This document shows, piece by piece, positions 41,110-49,464 of a DNA stretch of 64,000 bases (its first letter is position 1; each line of letters opens with the position of its first letter). A program made the translations under genes and the position numbers. A model generated the notes under the pieces. That model worked only from the letters and a program-made list of their open reading frames with translations, was not told where the DNA came from and did no database searches. Origin of the DNA: Micromonospora sonchi (GTDB lineage Bacteria > Actinomycetota > Actinomycetes > Mycobacteriales > Micromonosporaceae); the NCBI RefSeq assembly GCF_014646235.1, contig NZ_BMNB01000004.1, forward strand, positions 186,001 through 250,000. The letters run 5' to 3'.

Positions 41110-42119
41110 GTGTGGCCCCGTCGACCGGCGGCGTCCTCGTCGACCGGTACGGCCGTGTCGCCCAGGACCTGCGGGTCTCCCTGACCGACAAGTGCAACCT
41201 GCGCTGCACGTACTGCATGCCCGCCGACGGGCTGCCCTGGCTGGCCGGGCCGCAGCTGCTCACCGATGACGAGGTGATCCGGCTGATCCGCGTCGCGGTG
41301 TGCCGGCTCGGCGTGGCCGAGGTGCGGTTCACCGGCGGTGAGCCGCTGATCCGTCCCGGCCTGGTGGGCATCGTGGCCGCCGTCGCCGCGCTCGATCCCC
41401 GTCCTCGACTCTCGCTGACCACCAACGGCATCGGTCTGCAACGGCTCGCCCCGGCGCTGCGCGACGCCGGCCTCGACCGGGTCAACGTCTCGCTGGACAC
41501 CCTCGACCGGGAGCGGTTCACCCGGCTCACCCGGCGGGACCGACTGCCCGACGTGCTGGCCGGCCTGGCCGGCGCGGCTACCGCCGGCCTCACCCCGGTG
41601 AAGGTCAACAGCGTGCTGATGCGCGGCGTCAACGACGACGAGGCACCGGCGCTGCTCCGCTTCGCCCTCGAACACGGCTACCATCTGCGCTTCATCGAGC
41701 AGATGCCGCTGGACGCCCAGCACGGCTGGGATCGCGCGGCCATGGTCACCGCCGAGGAGATCCTGACCGGGCTGCGCACCGCGTACGAGCTGAGCCCGGA
41801 CCCGGCCGAGCGCGGCGCGGCGCCGGCCGAGACCTGGCTGGTCGACGGCGGACCGGCCCGGGTGGGTGTGATCGGCACGGTCACCCGCCCCTTCTGCGGC
41901 GACTGCGATCGGACCCGGCTCACCGCCGACGGGCAGGTACGCAACTGCCTGTTCGCCACCGAGGAGTCGGATCTGCGCGGCGCGTTGCGGGCCGGTGCGG
42001 ACGACGACGAGCTGGCCCGGCTCTGGTCGGCGGCGACCTGGGGCAAGCGTGCCGGGCACGGCATCGACGACCCCGCCTTCCTGCAACCCGCCCGACCGAT
42101 GTCGGCCATCGGAGGTTGA
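41106..42119 (+). CDS. moaA: GTP 3',8-cyclase MoaA
   Basis: A 337-residue radical SAM enzyme that starts molybdenum-cofactor synthesis by converting GTP to the 3',8-cyclo form. The first 4Fe-4S cluster site is CNLRCTYC with MPADG after it; VRFTGGEPLIRPGLVGIV, LTTNGIG and VNVSLDTLDRERFTRLTRRDRL follow. The C-terminal cluster is FCGDCDRTRLTADGQVRNCLF, and the chain ends AIGG, as needed for activity. It overlaps the kinase gene by 4 bases and moaD follows 2 bases after its stop. Confidence 0.96.
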   Translation: MSVAPSTGGVLVDRYGRVAQDLRVSLTDKCNLRCTYCMPADGLPWLAGPQLLTDDEVIRLIRVAVCRLGVAEVRFTGGEPLIRPGLVGIVAAVAALDPRPRLSLTTNGIGLQRLAPALRDAGLDRVNVSLDTLDRERFTRLTRRDRLPDVLAGLAGAATAGLTPVKVNSVLMRGVNDDEAPALLRFALEHGYHLRFIEQMPLDAQHGWDRAAMVTAEEILTGLRTAYELSPDPAERGAAPAETWLVDGGPARVGVIGTVTRPFCGDCDRTRLTADGQVRNCLFATEESDLRGALRAGADDDELARLWSAATWGKRAGHGIDDPAFLQPARPMSAIGG

Positions 42120-42121
42120 TC

Positions 42122-42370
42122 ATGGCCACCGTCACCGTCCGTTACTTTGCTGGTGCACGGGCCGCCGCCGGCCGTGCCGAGGAGGCCGTACCCGCCGGCC
42201 GTTCGCTGGACGATCTGGTGGCGGAGCTGGCCGAGCGGCACGGCGGGCGGCTGGTGCCGGTCCTGGCCGTGGCGAGTTATCTGGTCGACGGGGTGACCTG
42301 TCATGATCGGGAGGAACCGCTGCCGGCCGGAGTGACGATCGACGTCCTCCCGCCCTTCGCCGGCGGCTGA
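42122..42370 (+). CDS. moaD: MoaD/ThiS-family molybdopterin synthase sulfur carrier
   Basis: An 82-residue ubiquitin-like protein. MATVTVRYFAGARAAAGRAEEAV is the normal MoaD start, YLVDGVTCHDREEPLPAGVTIDVLPPFAGG the end; the terminal Gly-Gly would be thiocarboxylated to carry sulfur to precursor Z through MoaE. GGAGG lies 6 bases before ATG 42122. It is in one operon with moaA, while moaE lies 13 kb away in a second cofactor operon. Confidence 0.9.
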   Translation: MATVTVRYFAGARAAAGRAEEAVPAGRSLDDLVAELAERHGGRLVPVLAVASYLVDGVTCHDREEPLPAGVTIDVLPPFAGG

Positions 42371-42383
42371 GGGGGAGCCACAC

Positions 42384-43679
42384 GTGTTCGCGGTACTCGG
42401 CTTCGTGACCACCCTTGCCCTGATCACCGGGCTGATCCACTTCTACCTGTGGAAGCGGCTGGTCAAGGACACCACCACGGCGGGACGCTGGCGGCGGGCC
42501 GGCTCGATCGCGGCGGTCGTGTTGGCGGTGCTGGTACCAGCGACGCTGGTCGGCACCAACGCCGGGATGTACTGGCTCGCCTGGCCGGGCTACGTCTGGC
42601 TCGCGCTGATGTTCTACCTGATGGTGCTGCTCGCCGCGCTGGAGATCCCGATGCTCGTGGCGCGGCTGGTGCTGCGTCGCCGGGCGGCCGCCGCCGTGCC
42701 CGAGCCGGTCCTGGTCGGCCCAGCAGCACCCGGACCGGCCGTCCCCGGACCGGCGGGCGACAAGCAGGCTCCGGCCGCCGCGCCGTCGGGCGACGAGCCG
42801 GCCGAGCCCCCGGCCGCCGGCGCGTTCGGGCCGGACCACGATCCGAGCCGACGACTGCTGCTCGCCCGGGGGGCCGCGATCTTCGCCGGGCTCACCGCCG
42901 CCGGCCTGGTGGGTTCCGGCGTACGCACCGCCATGGGCCCGCCTCGGTTGGACCGGGTGCAGATCCCGCTGGCCAAGCTGCCCCGGAGCATGGACGGCCT
43001 ACGCATCGCCACCGTCTCCGACATCCACATCGGCCCGCTGCGCGGCCGGAAGCACACCGAACAGATCGTCGCCGCCATCAACCGCCTGGACGCCGATCTC
43101 GTCGCCGTGGTCGGTGACCTGGTCGACGGCACGGTGGCCGAGCTGGGTGAGGCGGCGGCTCCGCTGCGAGGGCTGCGCTCCCGCTACGGCAGCTACTTCG
43201 TCACCGGCAACCACGAGTACTACTCCGGCGTCGAGGAGTGGGTGGCCGAGGTCGACCGGCTCGGGCTGCGGGTGTTGCAGAACCAGCGGCTGGAGATCGC
43301 CGCCCGGGGCGGCGTACTCGATCTGGCCGGCGTCAACGACGTCAGCGCGGCCGGCACCGGCGTGTCGGCGCCGGCCGACTACGCCGCCGCCCTCGGCGAC
43401 CGGGACCCGTCCCGGCCGGTGGTGCTGCTGGCGCACCAGCCGGTGGCCGCGGTCGAGGCGGCGAAGTACGGAGTCGACCTGCAACTGTCCGGTCACACCC
43501 ACGGTGGTCAGATCGTGCCCTTCAACCTGCTGGTCGCGCTCCAACAGCCGGTCGTGTCCGGGCTGGGCGAGGTGGACGGCACGAAGGTCTACGTCACCAA
43601 CGGCGCCGGCTTCTGGGGGCCGCCGGTGCGGGTCGGCGCGGAGCCTCAGATCACCCTCGTCGAGCTCCGCTCGCAATAG
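42384..43679 (+). CDS. Membrane metallophosphoesterase
   Basis: A 431-residue protein. Four hydrophobic segments form the N-terminal membrane part (about 1-95), followed by a proline/alanine-rich loop and a helix near residue 165, then the phosphoesterase domain: TVSDIHIGPL, VVGDLVDG, VTGNHEYYSG, LLAHQPVAAVEA and LSGHTHGGQIVPF supply all five metal-binding motifs. It resembles YaeI/YkuE-type enzymes that act on lipid or nucleotide phosphates at the membrane surface. GTG 42384 has GAGGGGGAG upstream. It follows moaD by 13 bases but is probably unrelated to it. Confidence 0.87.
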   Translation: MFAVLGFVTTLALITGLIHFYLWKRLVKDTTTAGRWRRAGSIAAVVLAVLVPATLVGTNAGMYWLAWPGYVWLALMFYLMVLLAALEIPMLVARLVLRRRAAAAVPEPVLVGPAAPGPAVPGPAGDKQAPAAAPSGDEPAEPPAAGAFGPDHDPSRRLLLARGAAIFAGLTAAGLVGSGVRTAMGPPRLDRVQIPLAKLPRSMDGLRIATVSDIHIGPLRGRKHTEQIVAAINRLDADLVAVVGDLVDGTVAELGEAAAPLRGLRSRYGSYFVTGNHEYYSGVEEWVAEVDRLGLRVLQNQRLEIAARGGVLDLAGVNDVSAAGTGVSAPADYAAALGDRDPSRPVVLLAHQPVAAVEAAKYGVDLQLSGHTHGGQIVPFNLLVALQQPVVSGLGEVDGTKVYVTNGAGFWGPPVRVGAEPQITLVELRSQ

Positions 43680-43740
43680 CGCACCTCACCTCCGAGCGTG
43701 GCGCCGCGCGCAGGCGTGGCCGGTCGTGGCAGGATGCGGC

Positions 43741-46700
43741 GTGCCTCCGTTCAACGTCGTACCCCCCGGTGGCCGCCCGCCCTTCGTCGCGGACCTGCAC
43801 ATCCACTCGAAGTACTCGCGGGCCTGCAGCCGTGACCTGACCCTGCCGAACCTCGGCTGGTGGGCCAGACGCAAGGGCATCGGGGTGCTCGGCACCGGCG
43901 ATTTCACCCACCCCGCCTGGTATGACCACCTGCGCGAGATGCTGCGTCCGGCCGAGCCCGGCCTGTACCGGCTGACTCCGGAGGCGGAGCGGGACATCGC
44001 CCGCCGACTGCCGCCGAGGCTGGCCAGCGAGGCGGAGACCGATCCGGTCCGGTTCATGCTCAGCGTGGAGATCTCCACGATCTACAAGCGGGACGACCGG
44101 ACGCGGAAGGTGCACCACCTGATCTACCTGCCGGACCTGGACGCGGTGGGCCGGTTCAATGCCGCGCTCGGCCGGATCGGCAACCTCGGCTCGGACGGCC
44201 GGCCGATCCTCGGTCTGGACTCCCGCGACCTGCTGGAGATCACCCTGGAGGCGAGCGGCGACGGCTACCTCGTTCCGGCGCACATCTGGACGCCGTGGTT
44301 CTCCGCGCTGGGCTCGAAGTCCGGCTTCGACGCGATCGCCGACTGCTACGCCGACCTGGCCGAGCACATCTTCGCGGTGGAGACCGGGCTCTCCTCCGAT
44401 CCGGAGATGAACTGGCGGGTCGGCAGCCTGGACAACTACCGGCTGGTCTCGAACTCCGACGCACACTCGCCACCCGCGCTGGCCCGCGAGGCGACGGTCT
44501 TCGCCTCGGCCCGGGACTACTTCGGCATCCGGGAGGCGCTGCGCACCGGCGACGGGCTGGCCGGCACGATCGAGTTCTTCCCCGAGGAGGGCAAGTACCA
44601 CGCGGACGGCCACCGGCTGTGCGGGGTGAACTGGTCGCCCGAGCGCACCCGGAAGGCCGGGGGGCGGTGCCCGGAGTGCGGCAAGCCGCTGACGGTGGGC
44701 GTACTGAGTCGGGTCGAGGACCTGGCCGACCGGCCTGAGGGGTACCGGCCGGAGCACGCGCCCGAGGTGACCCACCTGATCCAGCTCGCCGAGATCCTCG
44801 GCGAGATCAACAAGGTAGGCCCGCGCTCGAAGAAGGTCGAGGGGAAACTCACCGAGCTGGTCGCCGCGCTCGGCCCGGAGCTGGAGATCCTGACCCGCGC
44901 GCCGCTGGACGAGATCGGCCGGGTCGGCGGGGAGCTGCTCGCCGAGGGCATCGGCCGGCTGCGCCGCGGCGAGGTCCGCCGGGTGCCCGGCTACGACGGC
45001 GAGTACGGCGTGATCACTCTCTTCGACCCGGCCGAGCTGGGTGCCGCCGCCAGGCCGGCGGGACAGGAGACGCTGTTCGACGTACCGGTGCCGGCGCAGC
45101 GGCGGCCCGCGGAGCCGCCGGCCAGGGCGAAACGGCCGGCGGCGAAGGCCGAACCGAAGCGCCGACCGGCACCGCCGGCACCACCGATCGCGCCGCAGCC
45201 CTCCCCGCACGAGCCGTTCGAGCCGATGCTCGCCGGGATGGAGGAGGTAGGCACGGGTCTGCTCGACCGGCTCGACGCGATGCAGCGGGTGGCCGCCTCG
45301 GCGCCCGGTGGCCCGCTGCTGATCGTGGCCGGGCCGGGCACCGGCAAGACCCGTACGCTGACCCACCGGATCGCGTACCTCTGCGCCGAGCTGAACGTCT
45401 TCCCCGAGCACTGCCTGGCGATCACCTTCACCCGGCGGGCCGCCGAGGAGCTGCGGCACCGGCTGGACGGACTGCTCGGCCCGGTCGCCGAGGACGTCAC
45501 CGTGGGCACCTTCCACTCGCTCGGGCTGACCATCCTGCGCGAGAACGCCGCAGCCGCGGGCCTGCCGGAGGACTTCCGGATCGCCGACGACGCGGACCGG
45601 ACGGCGGCGCGGGCCGAGGCGGGCGACGACCCGGCCCGCTACCTGGCGCTGCTGCGCAAGGACGGCATGGTCGACCTGGACGAGCTGCTCACCCTGCCGG
45701 TGGCGCTGCTGCGCGAGGACCGGAAGCTGGTCGAGCGGTACCGGGACCGCTGGCAGTGGATCTTCGTAGACGAGTACCAGGACGTCGACGCGGTGCAGTA
45801 CGAGCTGCTGCGCCTGCTCAGCCCCGCCGACGGCAACCTGTGCGCGATCGGCGATCCCGATCAGGCCATCTACTCGTTCCGGGGCGCCGACGTCGGGTAC
45901 TTCCTGCGCTTTTCCCAGGACTTCATCGATGCCCGGCTGGTCCGGCTGAACCGCAACTACCGGTCCTCCGCACCGATCCTGGCCGCCGCGGTGCAGGCCA
46001 TCGCGCCGTCATCGCTGGCCCGCGGCCGGCGGCTGGACCCGGCCCGGCTCGACCCGGAGGCCCCGCTGGTCGGCCGGTACGCCGCGGCCACCGTCGCCGA
46101 CGAGGCCGATTTCGTGGTACGCACCGTCGACGAGCTGGTCGGCGGCCTCTCCCACCGGTCGCTGGACTCGGGCCGCATCGACGGCCGGTCGACCACGCTC
46201 TCCTTCTCGGACATCGCCGTGCTCTACCGGACCGATTCGCAGGCCGCGCCGATCGTGGACGCCCTGTCCCGGGCCAACGTCCCGGTGCAGAAGCGCTCGC
46301 ACGACCGGCTGCGGGACCGCCCCGGCGTGGCGGCCATCGCCCGCGAGCTGCGGCACGCCACGGGTCTCGCCGGCGCCCTACCCGCCCGGGTACGCCTCGC
46401 CGGCCAGGTGCTGGCCGAACGGTTCGCCGTCCCCACCCTCGACGGCACCGGCGGGGTACGCCCGGATGACGTCCGGACCGCCGTCGACCTGCTGACGCCG
46501 CTGGCCCGCCGCTGCGGCGACGACCTGGAGATGTTCCTGTCCCAGCTCGCCACCGGCGCCGAGGTGGACGCGCTCGACCCGCGCGCCGAGGCGGTCACCC
46601 TGCTGACCCTGCACGCCGCCAAGGGCCTGGAGTTCCCGGTGGTCTTCCTGGTCGGTGCCGAGGACGGGCTGCTACCGCTGCGTTGGCCCGGCAGCACTCC

Positions 46701-46926
46701 CGACGAGGACGCGGTAGCCGAGGAACGGCGGTTGTTCTTCGTCGGGTTGACCCGTGCGCAGGACCGCCTCTACGTCAGTCACGCCGCCCGCAGGACCCGG
46801 CACGGGTCGGAGCGCGAGTGCCGACCGTCGCCGTTCCTCGACGTGATCGATCCGGGCCTGTTCGAGCGTCTCGGCGACCGCGGCGAGACCCGCCGGCCGA
46901 AGGACCGCCAGCTGCGGCTTATCTAA
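43741..46926 (+). CDS. Endonuclease Q-type PHP nuclease fused to UvrD/REP-type helicase
   Basis: A 1061-residue two-part DNA-repair protein. Residues about 15-420 match the EndoQ/TIGR00375 family: the PHP motifs ADLHIHSKYS, GTGDFTHP, LSVEIS and NSDAHSP, and a zinc-finger region with C294, C310 and C313 (the last in CPECGKPLTVGV). Then a basic, proline-rich linker (about 440-500), and a superfamily 1A helicase: Walker A GPGTGKT at 531-537, AITFTRRAAEELRHRL, Walker B FVDEYQDVDA (D677, E678), GDPDQAIYSFRGADV and TLLTLHAAKGLEFPVVF. EndoQ cuts at deaminated bases or abasic sites; the helicase would unwind there. GTG 43741 is chosen; the frame is open upstream. Its 3' end abuts an IS element. Confidence 0.87.
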   Translation: MPPFNVVPPGGRPPFVADLHIHSKYSRACSRDLTLPNLGWWARRKGIGVLGTGDFTHPAWYDHLREMLRPAEPGLYRLTPEAERDIARRLPPRLASEAETDPVRFMLSVEISTIYKRDDRTRKVHHLIYLPDLDAVGRFNAALGRIGNLGSDGRPILGLDSRDLLEITLEASGDGYLVPAHIWTPWFSALGSKSGFDAIADCYADLAEHIFAVETGLSSDPEMNWRVGSLDNYRLVSNSDAHSPPALAREATVFASARDYFGIREALRTGDGLAGTIEFFPEEGKYHADGHRLCGVNWSPERTRKAGGRCPECGKPLTVGVLSRVEDLADRPEGYRPEHAPEVTHLIQLAEILGEINKVGPRSKKVEGKLTELVAALGPELEILTRAPLDEIGRVGGELLAEGIGRLRRGEVRRVPGYDGEYGVITLFDPAELGAAARPAGQETLFDVPVPAQRRPAEPPARAKRPAAKAEPKRRPAPPAPPIAPQPSPHEPFEPMLAGMEEVGTGLLDRLDAMQRVAASAPGGPLLIVAGPGTGKTRTLTHRIAYLCAELNVFPEHCLAITFTRRAAEELRHRLDGLLGPVAEDVTVGTFHSLGLTILRENAAAAGLPEDFRIADDADRTAARAEAGDDPARYLALLRKDGMVDLDELLTLPVALLREDRKLVERYRDRWQWIFVDEYQDVDAVQYELLRLLSPADGNLCAIGDPDQAIYSFRGADVGYFLRFSQDFIDARLVRLNRNYRSSAPILAAAVQAIAPSSLARGRRLDPARLDPEAPLVGRYAAATVADEADFVVRTVDELVGGLSHRSLDSGRIDGRSTTLSFSDIAVLYRTDSQAAPIVDALSRANVPVQKRSHDRLRDRPGVAAIARELRHATGLAGALPARVRLAGQVLAERFAVPTLDGTGGVRPDDVRTAVDLLTPLARRCGDDLEMFLSQLATGAEVDALDPRAEAVTLLTLHAAKGLEFPVVFLVGAEDGLLPLRWPGSTPDEDAVAEERRLFFVGLTRAQDRLYVSHAARRTRHGSERECRPSPFLDVIDPGLFERLGDRGETRRPKDRQLRLI

Positions 46927-46940
46927 GACCGCCCGTGAAA

Positions 46941-46961
46941 CCCCTGGCTTTGGCTATGGGG
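46941..46961 (+). repeat. Left-end hairpin of the IS element
   Basis: CCCCTGGCTTTGGCTATGGGG, a somewhat decayed hairpin of the same kind as the right-end one; it lies on the tnpA side. Confidence 0.65.
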
Positions 46962-46973
46962 AGGTAATGGCGG

Positions 46974-47366
46974 TCAGGTGTTGCGTTGGTTTTCGACATG
47001 GCGTTTGACAACCTCCAGGGTCGCGTCGCCGACGGTGGCGACGAAGTACGAGTGATCTACAGGGTTGGTAGGCGGGACCGCAGGGACGGGAATTCGGCGC
47101 GCAGGAGCCGTGACGTGCGGCCCTTGATCTGTTTGACGAGTCGGTGGATGCCGTACTGCGGGTAGGTGACGAGCAGGTGCACGTGGTCGGGCATCGTTTC
47201 CAGCTCCACGATGGGCGCGTCACGTTCGGCGCACATCTCGCGGACGATTTCCTTGAGGCGGTTGTCGATGTCGCCAGTGATGACGGGGCGTCAGTATGTG
47301 GGGCACCAGACGACGTGGTAGGTGCAGCGGTAAACGACGTTGTTGTATGAGCGAACCTCGTCCATC
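46974..47366 (-). pseudogene. tnpA: IS200-type transposase TnpA, inactivated
   Basis: From ATG 47366 the frame reads MDEVRSYNNVVYRCTYHVVWCPTY, then meets TGA (47293-47291) where arginine is expected; it continues as RPVITGDIDNRLKEIVREM, then IVELETMPDHVHLLVTYP with the HUH-type HxH motif. A second stop (TAG, 47059-47057) replaces a tryptophan and a 1-base loss follows. After the shift FVATVGDATLEVVKRHVENQRNT is seen, where the catalytic tyrosine (KRYxENQ) is now histidine. In life TnpA cuts and joins single-stranded ends. This copy cannot work. Confidence 0.85.
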
Positions 47367-47403
47367 CCGGCAATACGCAGTCCGATGCTGAATACTGTCT
47401 GGT

Positions 47404-48577
47404 GTGGAAAAGACAGTGCGTTACACCTACCGGTTGCGTCCCGGCGCAACCGCGCAGGCCGCACTGTCCGCTGAATGGGGCCGCTGCCGGTGGCTGTGGA
47501 ACGAAGCCGTCCACCAGCAGAAGACCGCGCAATCCCACTTTCTGCAAGCTGTCGAAGCTGCTCACAGAAGCCCGCGCCCGATTCGCGTGGCTGCGCGAAG
47601 GCTCCCGCGTCGCCCAGCAGCAGACCTTGCGCACCTACGCCCTCGCCCTGCAACATTCGTACAAGGTCAAGGGGCGTGGACGACCGACGGTCAAGCGGTT
47701 GAAGAACAGCCTGCCCAGCCTTGAGTACACCGTGCGCGGGTTCACCATCCGCGAGCGCCGGCTGCGGCTGGCCGGTGGCATCACGATCCCGGTGGTGTGG
47801 TCGCGGGAGATGCCGTCCGAGCCGACCAGCGTGCGTGTCTATCAGGACTCGTTGGGCCACTGGTACGCCTCGTTCGTGGTCCGACGCGAAACGCAGCCCG
47901 CCCCGGCCGCAGACAAGGCGATCGGCGTGGACTGGGGTGTCACTACCACTGCCACGACGACCGATCCGGCTTACGACCTGCCGCACCTCGGCCACCGCAA
48001 ACGCTGCGCCGCCGAGCTGGCCCGCGTTCAACGCACGATGAGCCGCCGCCGTCGGCCGCGCGGCAACCCGCCGTCCAAGGGCTACCTGCGCGCCAGGCGG
48101 CAGGCCGCCACACTGCACAAGAGGGCGGCCCGGCAGAACACCCACGACGCCCGCCAGTGGGCCAAGAAGGTCGTGGATGACCATAGCCTGATCGCGGTGG
48201 AGGATTTCACGCCGAACTTCCTGGCAAGATCCACCATGGCCCGTAAGGCCGCCGATGCGGCGATCGGCGCGGCCAAACGGGAACTGACCAACCGTGGCAA
48301 GCGGGCGGGCCGGAAGGTGGTGCTGGTGCCGCCCGCCTACACCACGATGACCTGCTCGCAGTGCGGAACGAGAGCCAAGACACGCCTCGGGTTGGGTATG
48401 CGTACTTTCCGGTGCGGCGACTGCGGTCACACCGCATGCAGGGACCGGAACGCCGCGAGGGCGATCCTCGCCACGGTAGAGCGCGACCGTGCTGGTGCCG
48501 ACGATGTAAGACACGTGATCACCTCCCCTCGGGCTGGTGGTTGCGCGCGGTCTGAGCCAGAAATCCCCCGGCTTTAG
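47404..48577 (+). pseudogene. tnpB: TnpB (IS200/IS605 OrfB) RNA-guided nuclease, frameshifted near the N-terminus
   Basis: Translation from GTG 47404 gives EKTVRYTYRLRPGATAQAALSAEWGRCRWLWNEAVHQQKTA, then the frame must jump at about 47530 to continue NPTFCKLSKLLTEARARFAWLREGS. The rest is intact: the RuvC aspartate in IGVDWGV, glutamate in LIAVEDF, the zinc finger CSQCG and CGDCG, and the last aspartate in CRDRNAARAI. A one-base insertion or two-base loss explains the break. The stop TAG lies inside the right-end hairpin. Where intact, TnpB uses a 3' omega RNA to cut DNA. A shorter internal start is possible but unproven. Confidence 0.85.
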
Positions 48578-48585
48578 CCGTGGGG
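48565..48585 (+). repeat. Right-end hairpin of the IS element, overlapping the tnpB stop
   Basis: CCCCCGGCTTTAGCCGTGGGG forms a hairpin with CGGCT/AGCCG. In this family the omega RNA ends here and the flanking bases act as guide. Confidence 0.7.
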
Positions 48586-48633
48586 AAGCGTTAACTGACC
48601 GGTATCGTCATACGGTCGGGGCAGGAGGTGTGC

Positions 48634-49329
48634 ATGGCGAACTACGGATCACCGGGTGGCGGCGGCCCGTGGCACGAGCCGCGCCCCGGTGAGGCGTACG
48701 GCCCGGGTCAGGTCTACGGCCCAGGGCAGGTCTACGGCGGCACACCGCACCGGCCCGCCGAGCCGGCGTACGGCGGCGGCCAGCAAGAGCCGGCGTACGG
48801 CGGCGGTCAGCAGGGGTCCGGGTACGACGTCCGGACCGCGTACGCCGGCCAGCCGACGCCGCCGCCGGGCAAGCGCGGGCGAGGCGGGTTGCTCGTCGCA
48901 CTGGGCGCGGTCCTGATGCTGCTCCTGGGTGGTGGGACGGCGTACTACCTGCTCGGGCACGACGACGAGGCGCCGACGCCGGTGGCCGCGCCGACCCGGG
49001 ACCCGGTGGCCCCGACCGACGCCCCGGCGGAGGACGACGACAAGCCCGCGCCGAGCACCCCGGCCGCCAGTTCGTCCACCGATCCCCGGTTCGTCGGCCC
49101 CGGCCAGTGTGTCCGCAACGACGCGTCGGACGGTGGCAAGCCAAAGCTGGTGATCAGCGACTGCGCCGCGAAGTCGTACGAGGTGCTGCGCCGCTTCGAC
49201 GGCAAGACCAGCGGGGCGAGGGACGCCGAGGCGAAGTGCGCCAAGGTGGACGGCTACACGAACTGGTACTTCTACGACAGTGAGCTGGACTCGCTGGATT
49301 TCGTGCTCTGCCTCAAGCAGCGCGACTGA
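48634..49329 (+). CDS. Single-pass membrane protein, LppU-like extracellular domain
   Basis: A 231-residue protein: a glycine/tyrosine/proline-rich cytoplasmic N-terminus with repeats of AYGPGQVYG and AYGGGQQ (about 1-75), one helix (LLVALGAVLMLLLGGGTAYYLLG), a Pro/Thr/Asp-rich linker, and a cysteine-containing domain (PGQCVRNDASDGGKPKLVISDCAAKSYEVL, EAKCAKVDGYTNWYFY, FVLCLKQRD). The last part resembles LppU/SCO3897-like proteins. Four cysteines outside may pair. ATG 48634 has GGAGG 5 bases ahead. Function is unknown. Confidence 0.7.
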   Translation: MANYGSPGGGGPWHEPRPGEAYGPGQVYGPGQVYGGTPHRPAEPAYGGGQQEPAYGGGQQGSGYDVRTAYAGQPTPPPGKRGRGGLLVALGAVLMLLLGGGTAYYLLGHDDEAPTPVAAPTRDPVAPTDAPAEDDDKPAPSTPAASSSTDPRFVGPGQCVRNDASDGGKPKLVISDCAAKSYEVLRRFDGKTSGARDAEAKCAKVDGYTNWYFYDSELDSLDFVLCLKQRD

Positions 49330-49342
49330 CCGATCGATCGCC

Positions 49343-49388
49343 AAAACTAGTGCTGTCTAGCGTGGATGCTAGACAGCACTAGTTTTTT
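49343..49388. terminator. Perfect 19-bp hairpin with U-run
   Basis: AAAACTAGTGCTGTCTAGC (49343-49361) is exactly inverse to GCTAGACAGCACTAGTTTT (49368-49386), with a 6-base loop and a run of T after it, 14 bases downstream of a stop codon. It looks like a strong intrinsic terminator, unusually perfect and AT-containing for this genome. Its inner part GTCTAGC-N6-GCTAGAC matches a second site at 49425. Confidence 0.8.
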
Positions 49389-49424
49389 GTCGAGAGCCGA
49401 CACGCCGTAGCTCCATCTATCCAT

Positions 49425-49442
49425 GTCTAGCCCCTCGGCTAG
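49425..49442. promoter_or_regulatory. TCTAGC-N6-GCTAGA operator-like site
   Basis: TCTAGC (49425-49430) and GCTAGA (49437-49442) with 6 bases between. It spans the -35 position of the promoter whose -10 is TACTCT (49452-49457). Same format and spacing as the core of the hairpin centred 69 bases upstream. Confidence 0.6.
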
Positions 49443-49451
49443 ATGGCCCGA

Positions 49452-49457
49452 TACTCT
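49452..49457 (+). promoter_or_regulatory. Leaderless-type -10 element for the ATPase gene
   Basis: TACTCT, 7 bases, then GTG 49465, which rules against the ATG at 49423. Confidence 0.5.
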
Positions 49458-49464
49458 GCGATTC

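Larger units (their letters stand above)
46927..48595. mobile_element. Degenerate IS200/IS605-family element
   Basis: Divergent tnpA (minus, 46974-47366) and tnpB (plus, 47404-48577) lie between two related end hairpins at 46941-46961 and 48565-48585. This is the IS605-group layout. tnpA has two stop codons, a frameshift and loss of the catalytic tyrosine; tnpB has a frameshift. The element starts within about 15 bases of the helicase stop codon, so it was inserted at the very end of that gene. Outer limits are approximate since this family makes no target duplication. Confidence 0.85.

Noticed and set aside
43651..45516. 621-codon frame antisense to the EndoQ-helicase gene
   Set aside because: Composition typical of a shadow; the sense frame has full catalytic motifs.
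47404..48577. Functional TnpB nuclease
   Set aside because: The two frames carrying the N- and C-terminal parts do not join without a one-base shift near 47530; called pseudogene.
49423..49464. ATG 49423 as ATPase start
   Set aside because: It would place the operator-like repeat and the -10 element inside the coding region; GTG 49465 fits the leaderless rule and gives the natural N-terminus.
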